From G963923945 sp965199175 (lineage in GTDB: Bacteria; Pseudomonadota; Alphaproteobacteria; G963923945): 64,000 bases of DNA. Under the pieces are notes generated by a model. That model made no database searches, had not been told where the DNA came from, and was given only the letters and a program-made list of their open reading frames with translations. Location: contig OZ240684.1 of the NCBI GenBank assembly GCA_965199175.1, positions 558,001-622,000 on the forward strand, read 5' to 3'. A program made the translations under genes and the position numbers. This document shows positions 25,622-34,826 of the stretch, one piece after another (position 1 is the stretch's first letter; the number at the start of each line of letters is the position of its first letter).

Positions 25622-28044
25622 GATTTTCCTTTGATTGGCTGAAGGATCATTTGGAAACCACCGCCAGCCTGGCTGAGGTGACAACGACTCTCACCGCCCT
25701 TGGTCTTGAAGTGGAGGCTGTTGAGGATCCGGCTCAGGGTTTGGATGATCTGGTGGTTGGGGAAATTATTGCCGTTGCGCCTCATCCCAATGCGGATCGT
25801 CTCCGGCTGTGTTCGGTTGAAGCCGGGGGAGGTCCGGTCCAGGTGGTCTGTGGTGCTCCTAATGTACGGGTTGGTCTTAAAAGTATTTTTGCCGCCCCGG
25901 GAAGCAGGCTTCCTGTTGATGGTCATGTTTTAAAAGCCAGCGTCATTCGTGGTGTTGAGAGTCAGGGGATGCTCTGTTCAGCCCGTGAAATTGGCCTTGG
26001 GGATGATCATGAGGGTATTCTTGAGCTTGATGGTGATCCCAGGCCAGGAATGGCTGCCAGCCAGGCATTGCCCGGATGTGCTCAGCCTGTCATTGAGATT
26101 GCGTTGACCCCCAACCGGCCTGATTGCACCGGGGTGCGGGGGATTGCGCGTGATCTTGCGGCCGCTGGTCTTGGGACGCTGAAGCCACTGCCCTCTTTTC
26201 AAACAGCACAACAGCATATGGGCGGGTTTGCGTGTCCGGTTTCTGTTCGTCTGGATTGTGCTGATGCCTGTCCTGAATTCCAGATTCGGCTGATTCGCGG
26301 GGTGAAAAATGGTCCCAGCCCGGACTGGCTTCAGGAGCGGTTGCTGGCGGCCGGATTGCGACCAATCTCGGCCCTGGTTGATGTGACCAATTACCTGACG
26401 ATTGATCAGGCCAGACCCCTGCATGTTTTCGATGCCGCCAGGGTTGTTGGTGATCTGAATGTACGGGCGGCTTTTGACGGCGAAACGCTGAATGCTCTGG
26501 ATGGGCATATGTATCGGTTGACAGCCGGGATGACTGTGATCACCGATCAAAACACTGTCTTGAGTCTTGGCGGGGTCATTGGTGGCCAGGATAGTTGCTG
26601 TGGATTAGAAACCACGGATGTTCTTCTGGAATGTGCCAGCTTTGATCCTGCCCGTACGGCGGCAACCGGACGGGCTTTGCATCTTGAAACCCATGCTCGT
26701 TATCGGTTTGAGCGCGGGGTTGACCCGGCCAGTGTTGCCCCGGGAATGGCTGTTGCTACGGCGATGATCATGGAATTATGTGGCGGTGAAGCCAGTGATC
26801 TCCATTGTGCCGGCACGGTCCCTGATTGGCGTCATGAGGTTGCTTTTCGTCCGGGCCGGGTGGCAGATCTTGGTGGCGTTGATCTGCCGGCTGCACGATG
26901 CCGCTCTATTCTCCAATCATTGGGTTTTGAGATAAAAGACACAGAAGGGGATGATGCCAGCCAATCATGGCAGGTGAGTCCACCCAGCTGGCGCGGTGAT
27001 GTAGCCGGTGAGGCTGATATCGTTGAGGAAGTGCTGCGGGTTCACGGTTTTGATGCGATCCCGGCAGTGGCGATGGATCATGGGGGTCGCTTACCTGGCC
27101 CGGTGCGTGATCCGGTGCATGGTCGACCGGGTCGTATTGCCCGTGCTCTGGCGGTACGGGGATTGATGGAAACCGTCAACTGGTCTTTTATGGAATCGGG
27201 ACAATCATTGTTGTTTGGTGGCGGTGATGATGCTTTGCGTCTGCTCAATCCAATCAGCCAAAATCTTGACCAGCTCCGCCCGACTCCTCTGGCTTCTTTG
27301 GCGGTTGCAGTGTCCCGCAATCTGGCTCGTGGCCAGAGTGATTTTGGATTGTTTGAAATAGGGCCGGCTTTCACCGGTGGTCAACCGGGGCAGCAACGCA
27401 TTGTTGTGGCCGGTCTGCGCGCTGGCAACATGATTGGCCGCCATTGGTCGGGTCCGGTCCGTCCGGTTGATGCATTTGCCGTCAAAGCCGATATTTTAGC
27501 GGCTTTAGAGGCTGCGGGGGTGGCGAGCGACCGGATACAAACCCAGGTCAGGGCACCAGATTGGTTTCATCCCGGACAATCAGGATGCCTGAGGCTGGGG
27601 CCTAAAAATATTTTAGCACAATTTGGCATGCTGCATCCTTTGGTTGCCAAGGCATTTGATCTTAATGTCTGTGTGGCTGGGTTTGAAATTTTTATGGATG
27701 CTTTACCAGAACCTAAGAAAAAACTTTCCAAGGCTCGTCCGCCCCTTGATGTCTCTGCCTATCAGCCGGTTATGCGCGACTTTTCCTTCCTGGTGGATGC
27801 GTCAATACCAGCTGCTGATTTGGTGGCTGCGGCCCGTAAGGGAGGCAAAAAACTGGTTGACCGGGTCGAAATTTTCGATATTTACGATGGCCAGGGAGTC
27901 CCGGAAGGCAAAAAATCGGTTGCTGTAACGGTGCGGTTGCAACCCCGTCAAGGGACATTAACCGATGCGATGATTGAGGATATCGCTGCTTGTGTTGCTG
28001 CTGAGGTTGCTGAGGCGACCGGTGCTGTATTACGGGCCGGATGA
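25618..28044 (+). CDS. pheT: Phenylalanyl-tRNA synthetase beta subunit
   Basis: 808 residues from the GTG at 25618 (MRFSFDWLKDHLETTASLAE), chosen because it gives the canonical N-terminus and a 4-bp overlap with pheS. Domains in order: N-terminal region, EMAP-type tRNA-binding fold (residues about 40-150), B3/B4 editing domain, B5 domain, a catalytic-like core without the active site, and the C-terminal ferredoxin-fold anticodon-binding domain (SAYQPVMRDFSFLVDASIP to the end). Length is normal. Confidence 0.98.
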   Translation: MRFSFDWLKDHLETTASLAEVTTTLTALGLEVEAVEDPAQGLDDLVVGEIIAVAPHPNADRLRLCSVEAGGGPVQVVCGAPNVRVGLKSIFAAPGSRLPVDGHVLKASVIRGVESQGMLCSAREIGLGDDHEGILELDGDPRPGMAASQALPGCAQPVIEIALTPNRPDCTGVRGIARDLAAAGLGTLKPLPSFQTAQQHMGGFACPVSVRLDCADACPEFQIRLIRGVKNGPSPDWLQERLLAAGLRPISALVDVTNYLTIDQARPLHVFDAARVVGDLNVRAAFDGETLNALDGHMYRLTAGMTVITDQNTVLSLGGVIGGQDSCCGLETTDVLLECASFDPARTAATGRALHLETHARYRFERGVDPASVAPGMAVATAMIMELCGGEASDLHCAGTVPDWRHEVAFRPGRVADLGGVDLPAARCRSILQSLGFEIKDTEGDDASQSWQVSPPSWRGDVAGEADIVEEVLRVHGFDAIPAVAMDHGGRLPGPVRDPVHGRPGRIARALAVRGLMETVNWSFMESGQSLLFGGGDDALRLLNPISQNLDQLRPTPLASLAVAVSRNLARGQSDFGLFEIGPAFTGGQPGQQRIVVAGLRAGNMIGRHWSGPVRPVDAFAVKADILAALEAAGVASDRIQTQVRAPDWFHPGQSGCLRLGPKNILAQFGMLHPLVAKAFDLNVCVAGFEIFMDALPEPKKKLSKARPPLDVSAYQPVMRDFSFLVDASIPAADLVAAARKGGKKLVDRVEIFDIYDGQGVPEGKKSVAVTVRLQPRQGTLTDAMIEDIAACVAAEVAEATGAVLRAG

Positions 28045-28139
28045 TGGAATTTGATTATTGAAAATGGTATAATCCAGCGAGTAAAAAATTGGATATGATG
28101 ATTATGCAGATTCCTTTTCACAAGATTCCTTTTGAGAAA

Positions 28140-28496
28140 ATGTGTCATCGGCCCGATTGGGTTTTAACCCGTACTCTGTGGTCTTTCCTTGGCACGTTTT
28201 GGATCATTGTGTTGATGTCTTTTTCGGCCCTGGCCGGCTGGGAAGGTGCCTGGGAGACCGGTGATTCCTGGGGGAGCAGTTACCGGATTGATATCCATCC
28301 TGACGGGACTGCCCAGACTGATTATGCCGAAGGCTGGAATGGGCAATGGCATGAGGCAAAAGGGGGCAGCCTGGTGATTGAATGGGATTCAGGATGGCGG
28401 GATTATATCTTTAATGGGGTTATGGGCCGCCAACGTCTGGCCTCTAAAGAGGGCCAGAAAGGGTATTCCAGCTATATCCGGCCGATCAAGGAATAA
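28140..28496 (+). CDS. Small exported protein of unknown function
   Basis: The ATG at 28140 gives 118 residues with an ideal signal peptide (LGTFWIIVLMSFSALAGWEG); an upstream in-frame TTG at 28089 is possible but less likely. The mature part of about 90 residues is rich in Trp and Gly (WEGAWETGDSWGSSYRIDIH; DGTAQTDYAEGWNGQWHEAK), suggesting a small beta-sandwich or barrel in the periplasm. No family recognised. Its last codons (GAA TAA) are the first unit of a 13-bp tandem array running downstream. Confidence 0.6.
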   Translation: MCHRPDWVLTRTLWSFLGTFWIIVLMSFSALAGWEGAWETGDSWGSSYRIDIHPDGTAQTDYAEGWNGQWHEAKGGSLVIEWDSGWRDYIFNGVMGRQRLASKEGQKGYSSYIRPIKE

Positions 28497-28542
28497 GACC
28501 ACAGAATAAGACCGCAGAATAAGGCGGCAGAATAAGGCGGCA
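28491..28542. repeat. 13-bp tandem array starting in a gene's stop codon
   Basis: Four adjacent 13-bp units (gaataagaccaca, gaataagaccgca, gaataaggcggca twice) plus a partial fifth. The first unit contains the last Glu codon and the TAA of the preceding gene, so the array grew from the gene end. Confidence 0.9.
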
Positions 28543-28644
28543 GGATAAACCGGAGAAAAACACTCTGCCATATTTCTTTGGTCTCAATGAATGCTCCGGG
28601 CCGGTTGGTTGCCTGATGACGGGGCGCATTGAGCGGGGATTGGC

Positions 28645-28845
28645 CTAAGTATCCTGGCCGGGAATCCATTTGCGGGGGGTTTTTTTGCGTTGTTCCTGTT
28701 CGCGGCGGCTTTTGTCCAGGACCCGGAAAAATCGCTTGAAGCGGCGGGCCAACTCATCTTTTTGCTCAGGTGTCAGGTCTTTATCCTCAATATGTGACAG
28801 ATCGACACCGCGTAAATTATTGCTGGGTAAATCATTGCTGGTCAT
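28645..28845 (-). CDS. Small basic hypothetical protein
   Basis: 66 residues, strongly charged, predicted mostly helical (LTPEQKDELARRFKRFFRVL, then DKSRREQEQRKKTPRKW). AGGAAAAA lies about 12 bp before the ATG. No signal peptide or membrane segment. No family recognised. It lies in the same orientation as the following hypothetical gene. Coding is plausible from composition but not proven. Confidence 0.45.
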   Translation of the reverse strand: MTSNDLPSNNLRGVDLSHIEDKDLTPEQKDELARRFKRFFRVLDKSRREQEQRKKTPRKWIPGQDT

Positions 28846-29003
28846 TGTTCACGTATTTTTCCTGCCAGGGTTGGTTGACGGGCATCATTCTTTGGTTTCC
28901 ATGTTTGCGTGATCATTCTGGTTCCATATCAGGAGACAGTGGAACAATCATCATAGGTTCTGTACAATCTGAGGCAATGCTTATTCCGGATTTTGTCAAC
29001 CAA

Positions 29004-29660
29004 TTATGGGCGGATGGTGGGTATTGAATCTGATGTTTCACTGTTGTTGATGATATTCTGCTGTATGGCATTGTTTTGATCAATATCCTGGTTGCCGGGA
29101 TTGCTTTTGGTGACTGGGGCCGGTCTTCCGGCTTCCCCAAGTGGTTTCAAAGGCCAACGTGTCCCGGTACTGCGGTATTGTTGGTAACGTTCAGCTTGTC
29201 GCCTTTGTTGAGCGAGACCACCAAGCAAGGGACGTCTGGGATCGAAGGGATCCGGAGATTCAAAACATTCCGGTTTTCCCAGGGTTTTGTAACAATAAAC
29301 CGGTGCGGTTATTGTATCGGGCGGGTTATCGCGGCACATGACGCTGTCTTCAAGAAAATTCGCCAGCGAACATTGTTTCCCATACCATTGGGATACCCAT
29401 TTATCGGTCACGAATTGTCCTTCGGCCGCATAATTGACCGTGTCAGCAATCGGAATGACTGCTTGTATTGGCGTACATCCACCGGCCCATACAGTGGTCC
29501 ACAGACAGGTCAGAACCAAAGCATAGGACCAATACGGCCGCTTTATATTATTGATATGGTTCTTTTGCCTCTCTGTGCGAAAGTTCCTCACAATGTAAGA
29601 GCGTGTCACAATCTTTTCCTTCTCCCGATAAAAATATCTGGCCAGTTTTTGCTCAGTCAA
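29004..29660 (-). CDS. Hypothetical envelope protein, probable lipoprotein
   Basis: Up to 218 residues from a TTG at 29660; in-frame GTG codons a little downstream are alternative starts. A hydrophobic stretch (YALVLTCLWTTVWAGGC) ends in a Cys at about residue 62, a weak lipobox. The body carries QFVTDKWVSQWYGKQCSLAN, then VYCYKTLGKPECFESPDPFD, a Cys-Tyr-x-Thr-Leu-Gly-x-x-x-Cys pattern I associate with uncharacterised alphaproteobacterial lipoproteins. The last 70 residues are Gln/Asn-rich and low complexity. No function assigned. Confidence 0.6.
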   Translation of the reverse strand: MTEQKLARYFYREKEKIVTRSYIVRNFRTERQKNHINNIKRPYWSYALVLTCLWTTVWAGGCTPIQAVIPIADTVNYAAEGQFVTDKWVSQWYGKQCSLANFLEDSVMCRDNPPDTITAPVYCYKTLGKPECFESPDPFDPRRPLLGGLAQQRRQAERYQQYRSTGTRWPLKPLGEAGRPAPVTKSNPGNQDIDQNNAIQQNIINNSETSDSIPTIRP

Positions 29661-29960
29661 TTTCGCTCAGTCAATTTCTTCAAGGATATTCCAGATAATT
29701 TTTTAAGCAAATTTCTTGCCATCCGGGACCAGAGGTAGGGGGTGAGGATCAGGAATTCCCGGCCAATGCCTGGATTGCTTTTGACCGATCAAAAGGATCA
29801 AACGGTTTTTACGCTTATTTCTTTGCTTGTTTTGTGGTTATTCTTTATTCGAGAACAGATATAAATAAGGACAGATATAAATAAGGACAGATGTAAATAA
29901 GGACAGATATAAACAGACCTATGGATTGATGTGGTTTGCCAATGAAACCGGAGAAAAAGA
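29661..29960. other. Spacer with no gene seen
   Basis: 300 bp between the divergent lipoprotein-like and thioredoxin-fold genes. Apart from the 16-bp array near its right end I see no feature; the open frames here have no recognisable product. Confidence 0.5.
29855..29918. repeat. 16-bp tandem array, 4 units
   Basis: Units acagatataaataagg at 29855 and 29871, acagatgtaaataagg at 29887 and a diverged last unit at 29903. It lies 43 bp before the start of the thioredoxin-fold gene. Confidence 0.92.
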
Positions 29961-30524
29961 ATGGTTGAACAGGTGACACCGGTTTGTGACTTTGGTTGGC
30001 AGGCGGTTGATTTTTCCCTGCCTGGGGTTGACGGCACGATTTGCCGCCTGGCCGATCATGTTGGTGAGCGGGCAACTCTGATTATGTTTATATGCAATCA
30101 TTGCCCCTATGTGCGGGCAGTCATTGACAGGATTGTTGAGGATGTAGATTTTCTGGGTGATCACGGGGTCAGGGCGTTGGCAATTATGCCCAATGATGTT
30201 GAGGCATATCCTGATGATTCGTTTGATCATATGTGCCGTTTCGCGGCTGATCATCGGTTTGGTTTTCCTTATCTCATTGACCAGGATCAAGATGTTGCGC
30301 GGATTTACGGTGCTGTATGTACCCCGGATTTTTTTGGATTTAACGCTACGTTGGGTCTTCAGTACCGGGGGCGTCTGGATGAGTCAGGCCGGGTACCGGG
30401 TTCTGCCGGGGCCAAACGGGAATTACGTGAGGCGATGATGATGATTGCGGAAACCGGGCACGGGCCTCAGGAGCAAATTCCCAGTATTGGATGTTCGATT
30501 AAATGGCGGCCAGCTTCTGGTTGA
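29961..30524 (+). CDS. Thioredoxin-fold (AhpC/TSA-like) protein
   Basis: 187 residues. The thioredoxin-like core begins at FSLPGVDG and contains FICNHCPYVRAVIDRI, in which the CxxC position reads Cys-Asn-His-Cys, a recognised subgroup of thioredoxin-family proteins. Later GAVCTPDFFGFNATL holds the cis-Pro after a third Cys. No signal peptide, so probably a cytoplasmic thiol oxidoreductase or peroxiredoxin-like enzyme. The ATG at 29961 fits the family start. Monocistronic. Confidence 0.85.
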   Translation: MVEQVTPVCDFGWQAVDFSLPGVDGTICRLADHVGERATLIMFICNHCPYVRAVIDRIVEDVDFLGDHGVRALAIMPNDVEAYPDDSFDHMCRFAADHRFGFPYLIDQDQDVARIYGAVCTPDFFGFNATLGLQYRGRLDESGRVPGSAGAKRELREAMMMIAETGHGPQEQIPSIGCSIKWRPASG

Positions 30525-30707
30525 TGGATTTTTGTTTGTGGTCTTGTTTCTCTTTTTGGCTCCGGCTAGGTTGTGACTGAGCAGGGATGGGCGGGAAAAT
30601 TTTTCCCATACTCTTCATCTGGCCGTTTCGGGATTCTGGTGTCGGTCAGATGGGGATGCATCCTGAATTCCTTGTTATCGGCTCACTGTTTTTTTTGAGG
30701 GTTTGAC

Positions 30708-31412
30708 GTGTCTGAGAGCGATCAATTTTTGCGTGAAGTCAGCGAGGAATTTAAGAAAGATCAGTATCTTAAATTCTGGAAAATGGTTGCGCCTTATGTG
30801 ATTGGGGTCGCGGTTGTTGTTATTCTTGTCACCAGCGGTGCGGTCGGGTGGCAATCGTACCGTGAGAATCGTGACCGTGCATGGGGGGAGCGTTACTCGA
30901 TTGCGATGCAGTTGGCAAATGAAGGCAATACCCGCTTAGCAATCGAACAGTTTTCCCGGCTGGCTTCCGAAGCCACACCGGGGTCTGGATACGCGACATT
31001 GGCCATGATTCAGGAGGCGGCTCTCCTGGCTGATGGTCGGCAAATCGATGTCGCTTCGGATATCTATCGCCGGTTATTGGATCAGGCTGATGATCCGTCT
31101 TTGCGGGATCTGGTGATCTTATTACGGGCAATGACTGAACTGGATACTGCTGAGCCGGCTGATTTACGCGCGAGCCTGGAGCCTCTGGCGGCCGAAGATT
31201 CTCCCTGGCGTTTTTCCGCCCGTGAATTTTTGGCTTATCTGGCCGGACGCCAAGGGAATCGAACTCTCCAGATTGAGATATTGAAACAGTTGGCCGGGGA
31301 TTCTTTAACCCCTCAGGGAATATATGTCCGTTCGAAGGATATGTTATCGATTCTGGGCGTTCATACGGATGTCGATACGGACAGTAACACAGATGCGAAT
31401 ACGCCGGAATAA
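30708..31412 (+). CDS. YfgM-like TPR membrane protein
   Basis: 234 residues from a GTG start. One membrane helix (VAPYVIGVAVVVILVTSGAV, about residues 27-46) with a short cytoplasmic N-terminus and a periplasmic TPR-like helical domain. The layout MSESDQFLREVSEEFKKDQY plus TM plus TPR matches the YfgM family, associated with the Sec translocon and periplasmic chaperones. The order yfgM-bamB-der is the same as in E. coli, which supports the call. The C-terminus ends in a short Asp/Thr-rich repeat (DVDTDSNTDANT). Confidence 0.85.
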   Translation: MSESDQFLREVSEEFKKDQYLKFWKMVAPYVIGVAVVVILVTSGAVGWQSYRENRDRAWGERYSIAMQLANEGNTRLAIEQFSRLASEATPGSGYATLAMIQEAALLADGRQIDVASDIYRRLLDQADDPSLRDLVILLRAMTELDTAEPADLRASLEPLAAEDSPWRFSAREFLAYLAGRQGNRTLQIEILKQLAGDSLTPQGIYVRSKDMLSILGVHTDVDTDSNTDANTPE

Positions 31413-31441
31413 CCGGGTGTTGAAATAATTGGGCGTTTGTG

Positions 31442-32839
31442 ATGATGGGGACTGTGATTTTGGGTATCGGTGCTGTGCGGCAGCTATGGCAAAAATGTCG
31501 GGTATTCTCAGTCACTATGTTGGTTTTGGCCGCTTGCATGATGCTATCGGCATGTGACGTCCTGACGGAGCTTTTTGGAGAAGAAGACACGTATATTTTG
31601 CCGGGCGAACGTGTAGCGGTTTTGACCAGAACCAATGATTTTGCATCCGGATCAACGGATTTCGATGATTTACCCTCAAAGCGGGTTGTTTTGCCCCGGC
31701 CGGTGGTTAATTCTTCCTGGCCGCAAGAGGGCGGTTCAGCCAGCCGGTTTATGGGGCATTTAGCGGCCTCCGGGCCATTATTAAAGCAATGGCAGACCAA
31801 TATTGGTGAAGGGTCAGATTCTGAACGACGTCTCTTGTCGCGTCCGATTATCGCCGATGGGCGGGTCTATACCATTGATGCTGAATCCACAATCAGTGCA
31901 TTTGATTTTGAAACCGGATCCCGGCTGTGGTCGGTCGATAGTGGTTCAGATATTGATGAGGAAGAGACGTTTGGTGGCGGATTGGCTCATCATAACGGTC
32001 GCATTTTCGCCACAACAGGGTTCGCGCATGTCATCGCCCTGGATGCTGCCAATGGTGAAGAAATATGGCGCATGGAACTTGCCGGACCGATGCGTGCTGC
32101 ACCGACTGTCAGTGACGGCCTGGTTTTCGTTGTGACCATTGATAATCAGGCTTTTGCGCTCGATGAAAACACCGGTGAGCGTCTTTGGTCTCATGCCGGG
32201 GTTACTGAGGTTGCCAGTATTCTTGGCGGGGCGAGTGTGGCTGTTGCCGGAGATGTGGTTATTCTGCCGTATTCTTCTGGTGAAATTTATGCTCTGCGTG
32301 CTGCCAGCGGTCGTGAATTATGGAGGGAGAATTTAGGCACAGGTGATTATTTCGATGCGTTGTCTTCTATTGCTGATATTGCCGGGTTGCCGGTTATCAG
32401 TGACAACCGGGTTTTCGTTATATCGCATTCTGGCCGTATGGTGGCTCTTGACTTACGAAGCGGCTCGCGTCTGTGGGAGCGTAACATCGGCGGTATTCAG
32501 ACTCCCTGGGTTGCCGGTGATTATCTTTATGTTTTGGCCAACACCGGTCAGCTTTTATGTCTGAGGCTGCGTGATGGTCATTCGGTTTGGAAGATGCGGT
32601 TGCGTCCGTTTGAGGATATGGAAGATCGTGAAGACCGGATTGTCTGGCATGGTCCTGTTCTTGCCGGTGATCGTTTGATTGTGGTCGGCTCCAATGAAGA
32701 AATACTATCCATTTCTCCCTATACCGGACGACTGCTTGGCCGTGCCGAAATTTCCGGTTCTTTGACGATTATCCCCTCGATTGCCGGAGAGACGGTTTTT
32801 TTGCTGAATGAAGAAGCTGATCTTTATGCTTTACGCTGA
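31442..32839 (+). CDS. bamB: Outer membrane assembly lipoprotein BamB
   Basis: PQQ-type beta-propeller lipoprotein of the BAM complex, which inserts beta-barrel proteins in the outer membrane. 465 residues from ATG 31442 (an upstream GTG at 31439 is equally possible). Signal peptide with lipobox LSAC near residue 38. Propeller blade motifs recur (DAESTISAFDFETGSRLWSV; DAANGEEIWRMEL; DENTGERLWSHAG; DLRSGSRLWERNIG). It is longer than the approximately 390-residue enterobacterial protein, as usual in alphaproteobacteria. Lies 29 bp after yfgM-like and 39 bp before der. Confidence 0.92.
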   Translation: MMGTVILGIGAVRQLWQKCRVFSVTMLVLAACMMLSACDVLTELFGEEDTYILPGERVAVLTRTNDFASGSTDFDDLPSKRVVLPRPVVNSSWPQEGGSASRFMGHLAASGPLLKQWQTNIGEGSDSERRLLSRPIIADGRVYTIDAESTISAFDFETGSRLWSVDSGSDIDEEETFGGGLAHHNGRIFATTGFAHVIALDAANGEEIWRMELAGPMRAAPTVSDGLVFVVTIDNQAFALDENTGERLWSHAGVTEVASILGGASVAVAGDVVILPYSSGEIYALRAASGRELWRENLGTGDYFDALSSIADIAGLPVISDNRVFVISHSGRMVALDLRSGSRLWERNIGGIQTPWVAGDYLYVLANTGQLLCLRLRDGHSVWKMRLRPFEDMEDREDRIVWHGPVLAGDRLIVVGSNEEILSISPYTGRLLGRAEISGSLTIIPSIAGETVFLLNEEADLYALR

Positions 32840-32878
32840 TCTGGCATTGCTCCTTTTGCGCTATATTTTTTGATCAAA

Positions 32879-34258
32879 ATGTTTACCCTTGCCATAGTTG
32901 GGCGTCCCAATGTTGGCAAATCGACATTGTTCAACCGTTTGGTTGGCAAACGTCTGGCTTTGGTTCATGACCGACCTGGTGTTACCCGTGACCGCCGTGA
33001 GGCAGTGGCGATGATTGGTGATGTCCCGATTCGTCTTATTGATACAGCCGGCCTGGGTGAGGTGGGAACCGATGCCGGGGTTGCTGGCCGTATGCGTGAA
33101 CAAACACAAGCGGCCCTTGCCCAGTCGGATGCGGCTCTTTTTGTTTTGGATGCGCGGGCTGGGGTGACTGCTGTTGAGAGAGAATTTCTCCAGGCGTTGC
33201 GGAAATTCGGTAAACCTCTTTTACCGGTGGCCAATAAATGTGAAGGCCGCAAGGCTCCTGATGGGATGCGGGATATTGATGCTTTGGGGCTTGGTGAAGC
33301 ACTGGCTGTTTCTGCTGAGCATGGGGAGGGAATGATTGACCTCTATCGTCATCTTTCCGGCTTGATTGAGAAAACGCATAACACTCAACGTCATGATCAT
33401 GAAGATCATAAGAGTCTCGATAATGCGGATGCGTCTGATCAGTCGGCTGAATCCCCTATCCGTATTGCTGTTGTGGGACGTCCGAATGCCGGGAAGTCAA
33501 CTTTGATCAACCGGCTTCTTGGGCATTCCCGCCTGCTCACGGGTTCTCAGCCGGGCTTGACTCGTGATGCTATTCGTCTTCCGCATTGCTTTGATGGTCG
33601 TGATGTTCTTTTAATTGACACAGCCGGGATGAGGCGGCGGAGCCGGATTTCCGATACCCTGGAACGTGCTGCTGTTGGTGAGGCACAAAGAGCCATCCGT
33701 TTATGTCAGGTTGCTGTCCTTGTGCTTGATGCCGCGATGCCGCTTGATCGCCAGGATTTAAGAATTGCCCGGCATATTGCCGAAGAAGGGCGGGCGATGA
33801 TTGTTGCGGTCAATAAGATCGACCGTCTTTCGGATCATGCCCCGGTGATGACAATCATCCGTGAGCGTCTTGATGAATCGCTGCCGCAAATGCGTGGTGT
33901 TGCAGTACTGGCACTGTCGGCTTTAGGCGGGCAGGGGGTTGAGGCTTTAGGGCCGGCGGTTGTTGAGGCTCATGCCATTTGGGGAACCCGTGTTCCGACC
34001 GCTCAACTCAATGACTGGCTGAATGACCGGATTGCTCATCATGAGCCGCCTCTTGCTGGTGATGGTCGCCGTGTTAAGCCACGTTATATTACCCAGATCA
34101 AGACCCGTCCTCCCACCTTTACCTTATTCGTCAATCGTCCTGATAAGGTGCCGGAAAGTTACCGGCGTTTTTTGATCAATGGATTGCGCAGGGATTTTGG
34201 TCTCCGGGGTATCCCGTTGCGCCTGCATCTTAAAAAAGGCAAAAATCCCTACATATAA
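32879..34258 (+). CDS. der: Ribosome biogenesis GTPase Der (EngA)
   Basis: Double-GTPase needed for 50S assembly. 459 residues from ATG 32879 (MFTLAIVGRPNVGKSTLFNR). First G domain: GRPNVGKST, DRPGVTRDR, DTAGLG, NKCEG. Second G domain: GRPNAGKSTLINRLLG, GLTRDAI, DTAGMRRR, NKID. A C-terminal KH-like domain ends LRLHLKKGKNPY. The inter-domain linker is His/Asp-rich (NTQRHDHEDHKSLDNADASD) and poorly conserved. Confidence 0.97.
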   Translation: MFTLAIVGRPNVGKSTLFNRLVGKRLALVHDRPGVTRDRREAVAMIGDVPIRLIDTAGLGEVGTDAGVAGRMREQTQAALAQSDAALFVLDARAGVTAVEREFLQALRKFGKPLLPVANKCEGRKAPDGMRDIDALGLGEALAVSAEHGEGMIDLYRHLSGLIEKTHNTQRHDHEDHKSLDNADASDQSAESPIRIAVVGRPNAGKSTLINRLLGHSRLLTGSQPGLTRDAIRLPHCFDGRDVLLIDTAGMRRRSRISDTLERAAVGEAQRAIRLCQVAVLVLDAAMPLDRQDLRIARHIAEEGRAMIVAVNKIDRLSDHAPVMTIIRERLDESLPQMRGVAVLALSALGGQGVEALGPAVVEAHAIWGTRVPTAQLNDWLNDRIAHHEPPLAGDGRRVKPRYITQIKTRPPTFTLFVNRPDKVPESYRRFLINGLRRDFGLRGIPLRLHLKKGKNPYI

Positions 34259-34378
34259 TACTCTATATATCATGGTAGTATCGTGGCCAGTCAGGCGATG
34301 GATGAAATAAGGATGCGGTGATTATGAATGATATTTGCGGCCATTGGATCGATAGAATAGCCCTGTCCGGACCTGGAT

Positions 34379-34813
34379 ATGGCGACATTTCTGCCGGAGA
34401 TGATGTCTAAGATTTTCTGTAGAAAAGGGATGGTTTTTTTGGCGGCTGGTCTGGTGGCTGTCATTGTCTTATGGGTATTGGTGCTGAAGCCTTCTTTACC
34501 GGTTGCAATTTTTGACAATCAGGCTCCTCTTGCTGAGGGGCCAGGCATTGAGACATTGGTATTGACATGCACCGGCTGTCACGGTCCTGGCGGGATCAGC
34601 CCTGGCTCTGTTCCGTCTTTGGCCGGGCGTTCTCCTGATGAGTTGGCGACTGCTCTGGCTGGGTTCCGCGATGGACGGCACTCCGGAACGATTATGAAGC
34701 GGTTCATGGTCGCTTTTTCTGATGATGATATTGCGGCTCTGGCTGGTTATTTTTCTGCTCAGCCATTGCCGGAATCAGAAACGGTAAGGCCACAAGCCGG
34801 GTCTTTGCCCTGA
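34379..34813 (+). CDS. fccA: Cytochrome c subunit of flavocytochrome c sulfide dehydrogenase-like complex
   Basis: 144 residues. An N-terminal membrane helix or signal (GMVFLAAGLVAVIVLWVLVL) is followed by one haem c site, CTGCHG, near residue 70, and an axial-Met region around TIMKRFMVAFSDDDIAALAG. The adjacent downstream flavoprotein makes it the electron-accepting subunit of a sulfide dehydrogenase. The family is usually di-haem or mono-haem; here one haem is seen. Stop to next start is 13 bp. Confidence 0.82.
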   Translation: MATFLPEMMSKIFCRKGMVFLAAGLVAVIVLWVLVLKPSLPVAIFDNQAPLAEGPGIETLVLTCTGCHGPGGISPGSVPSLAGRSPDELATALAGFRDGRHSGTIMKRFMVAFSDDDIAALAGYFSAQPLPESETVRPQAGSLP

Positions 34814-34826
34814 ATCTGTTGCCTTG

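Noticed and set aside
29076..29738. 220-residue plus-strand open frame
   Set aside because: Opposite the lipoprotein-like gene, whose signal sequence and Cys pattern are more convincing.
30829..31800. 323-residue minus-strand open frame opposite the yfgM-like and bamB genes
   Set aside because: Antisense shadow of two well-supported genes; composition is Pro/Ser-rich with no domain.
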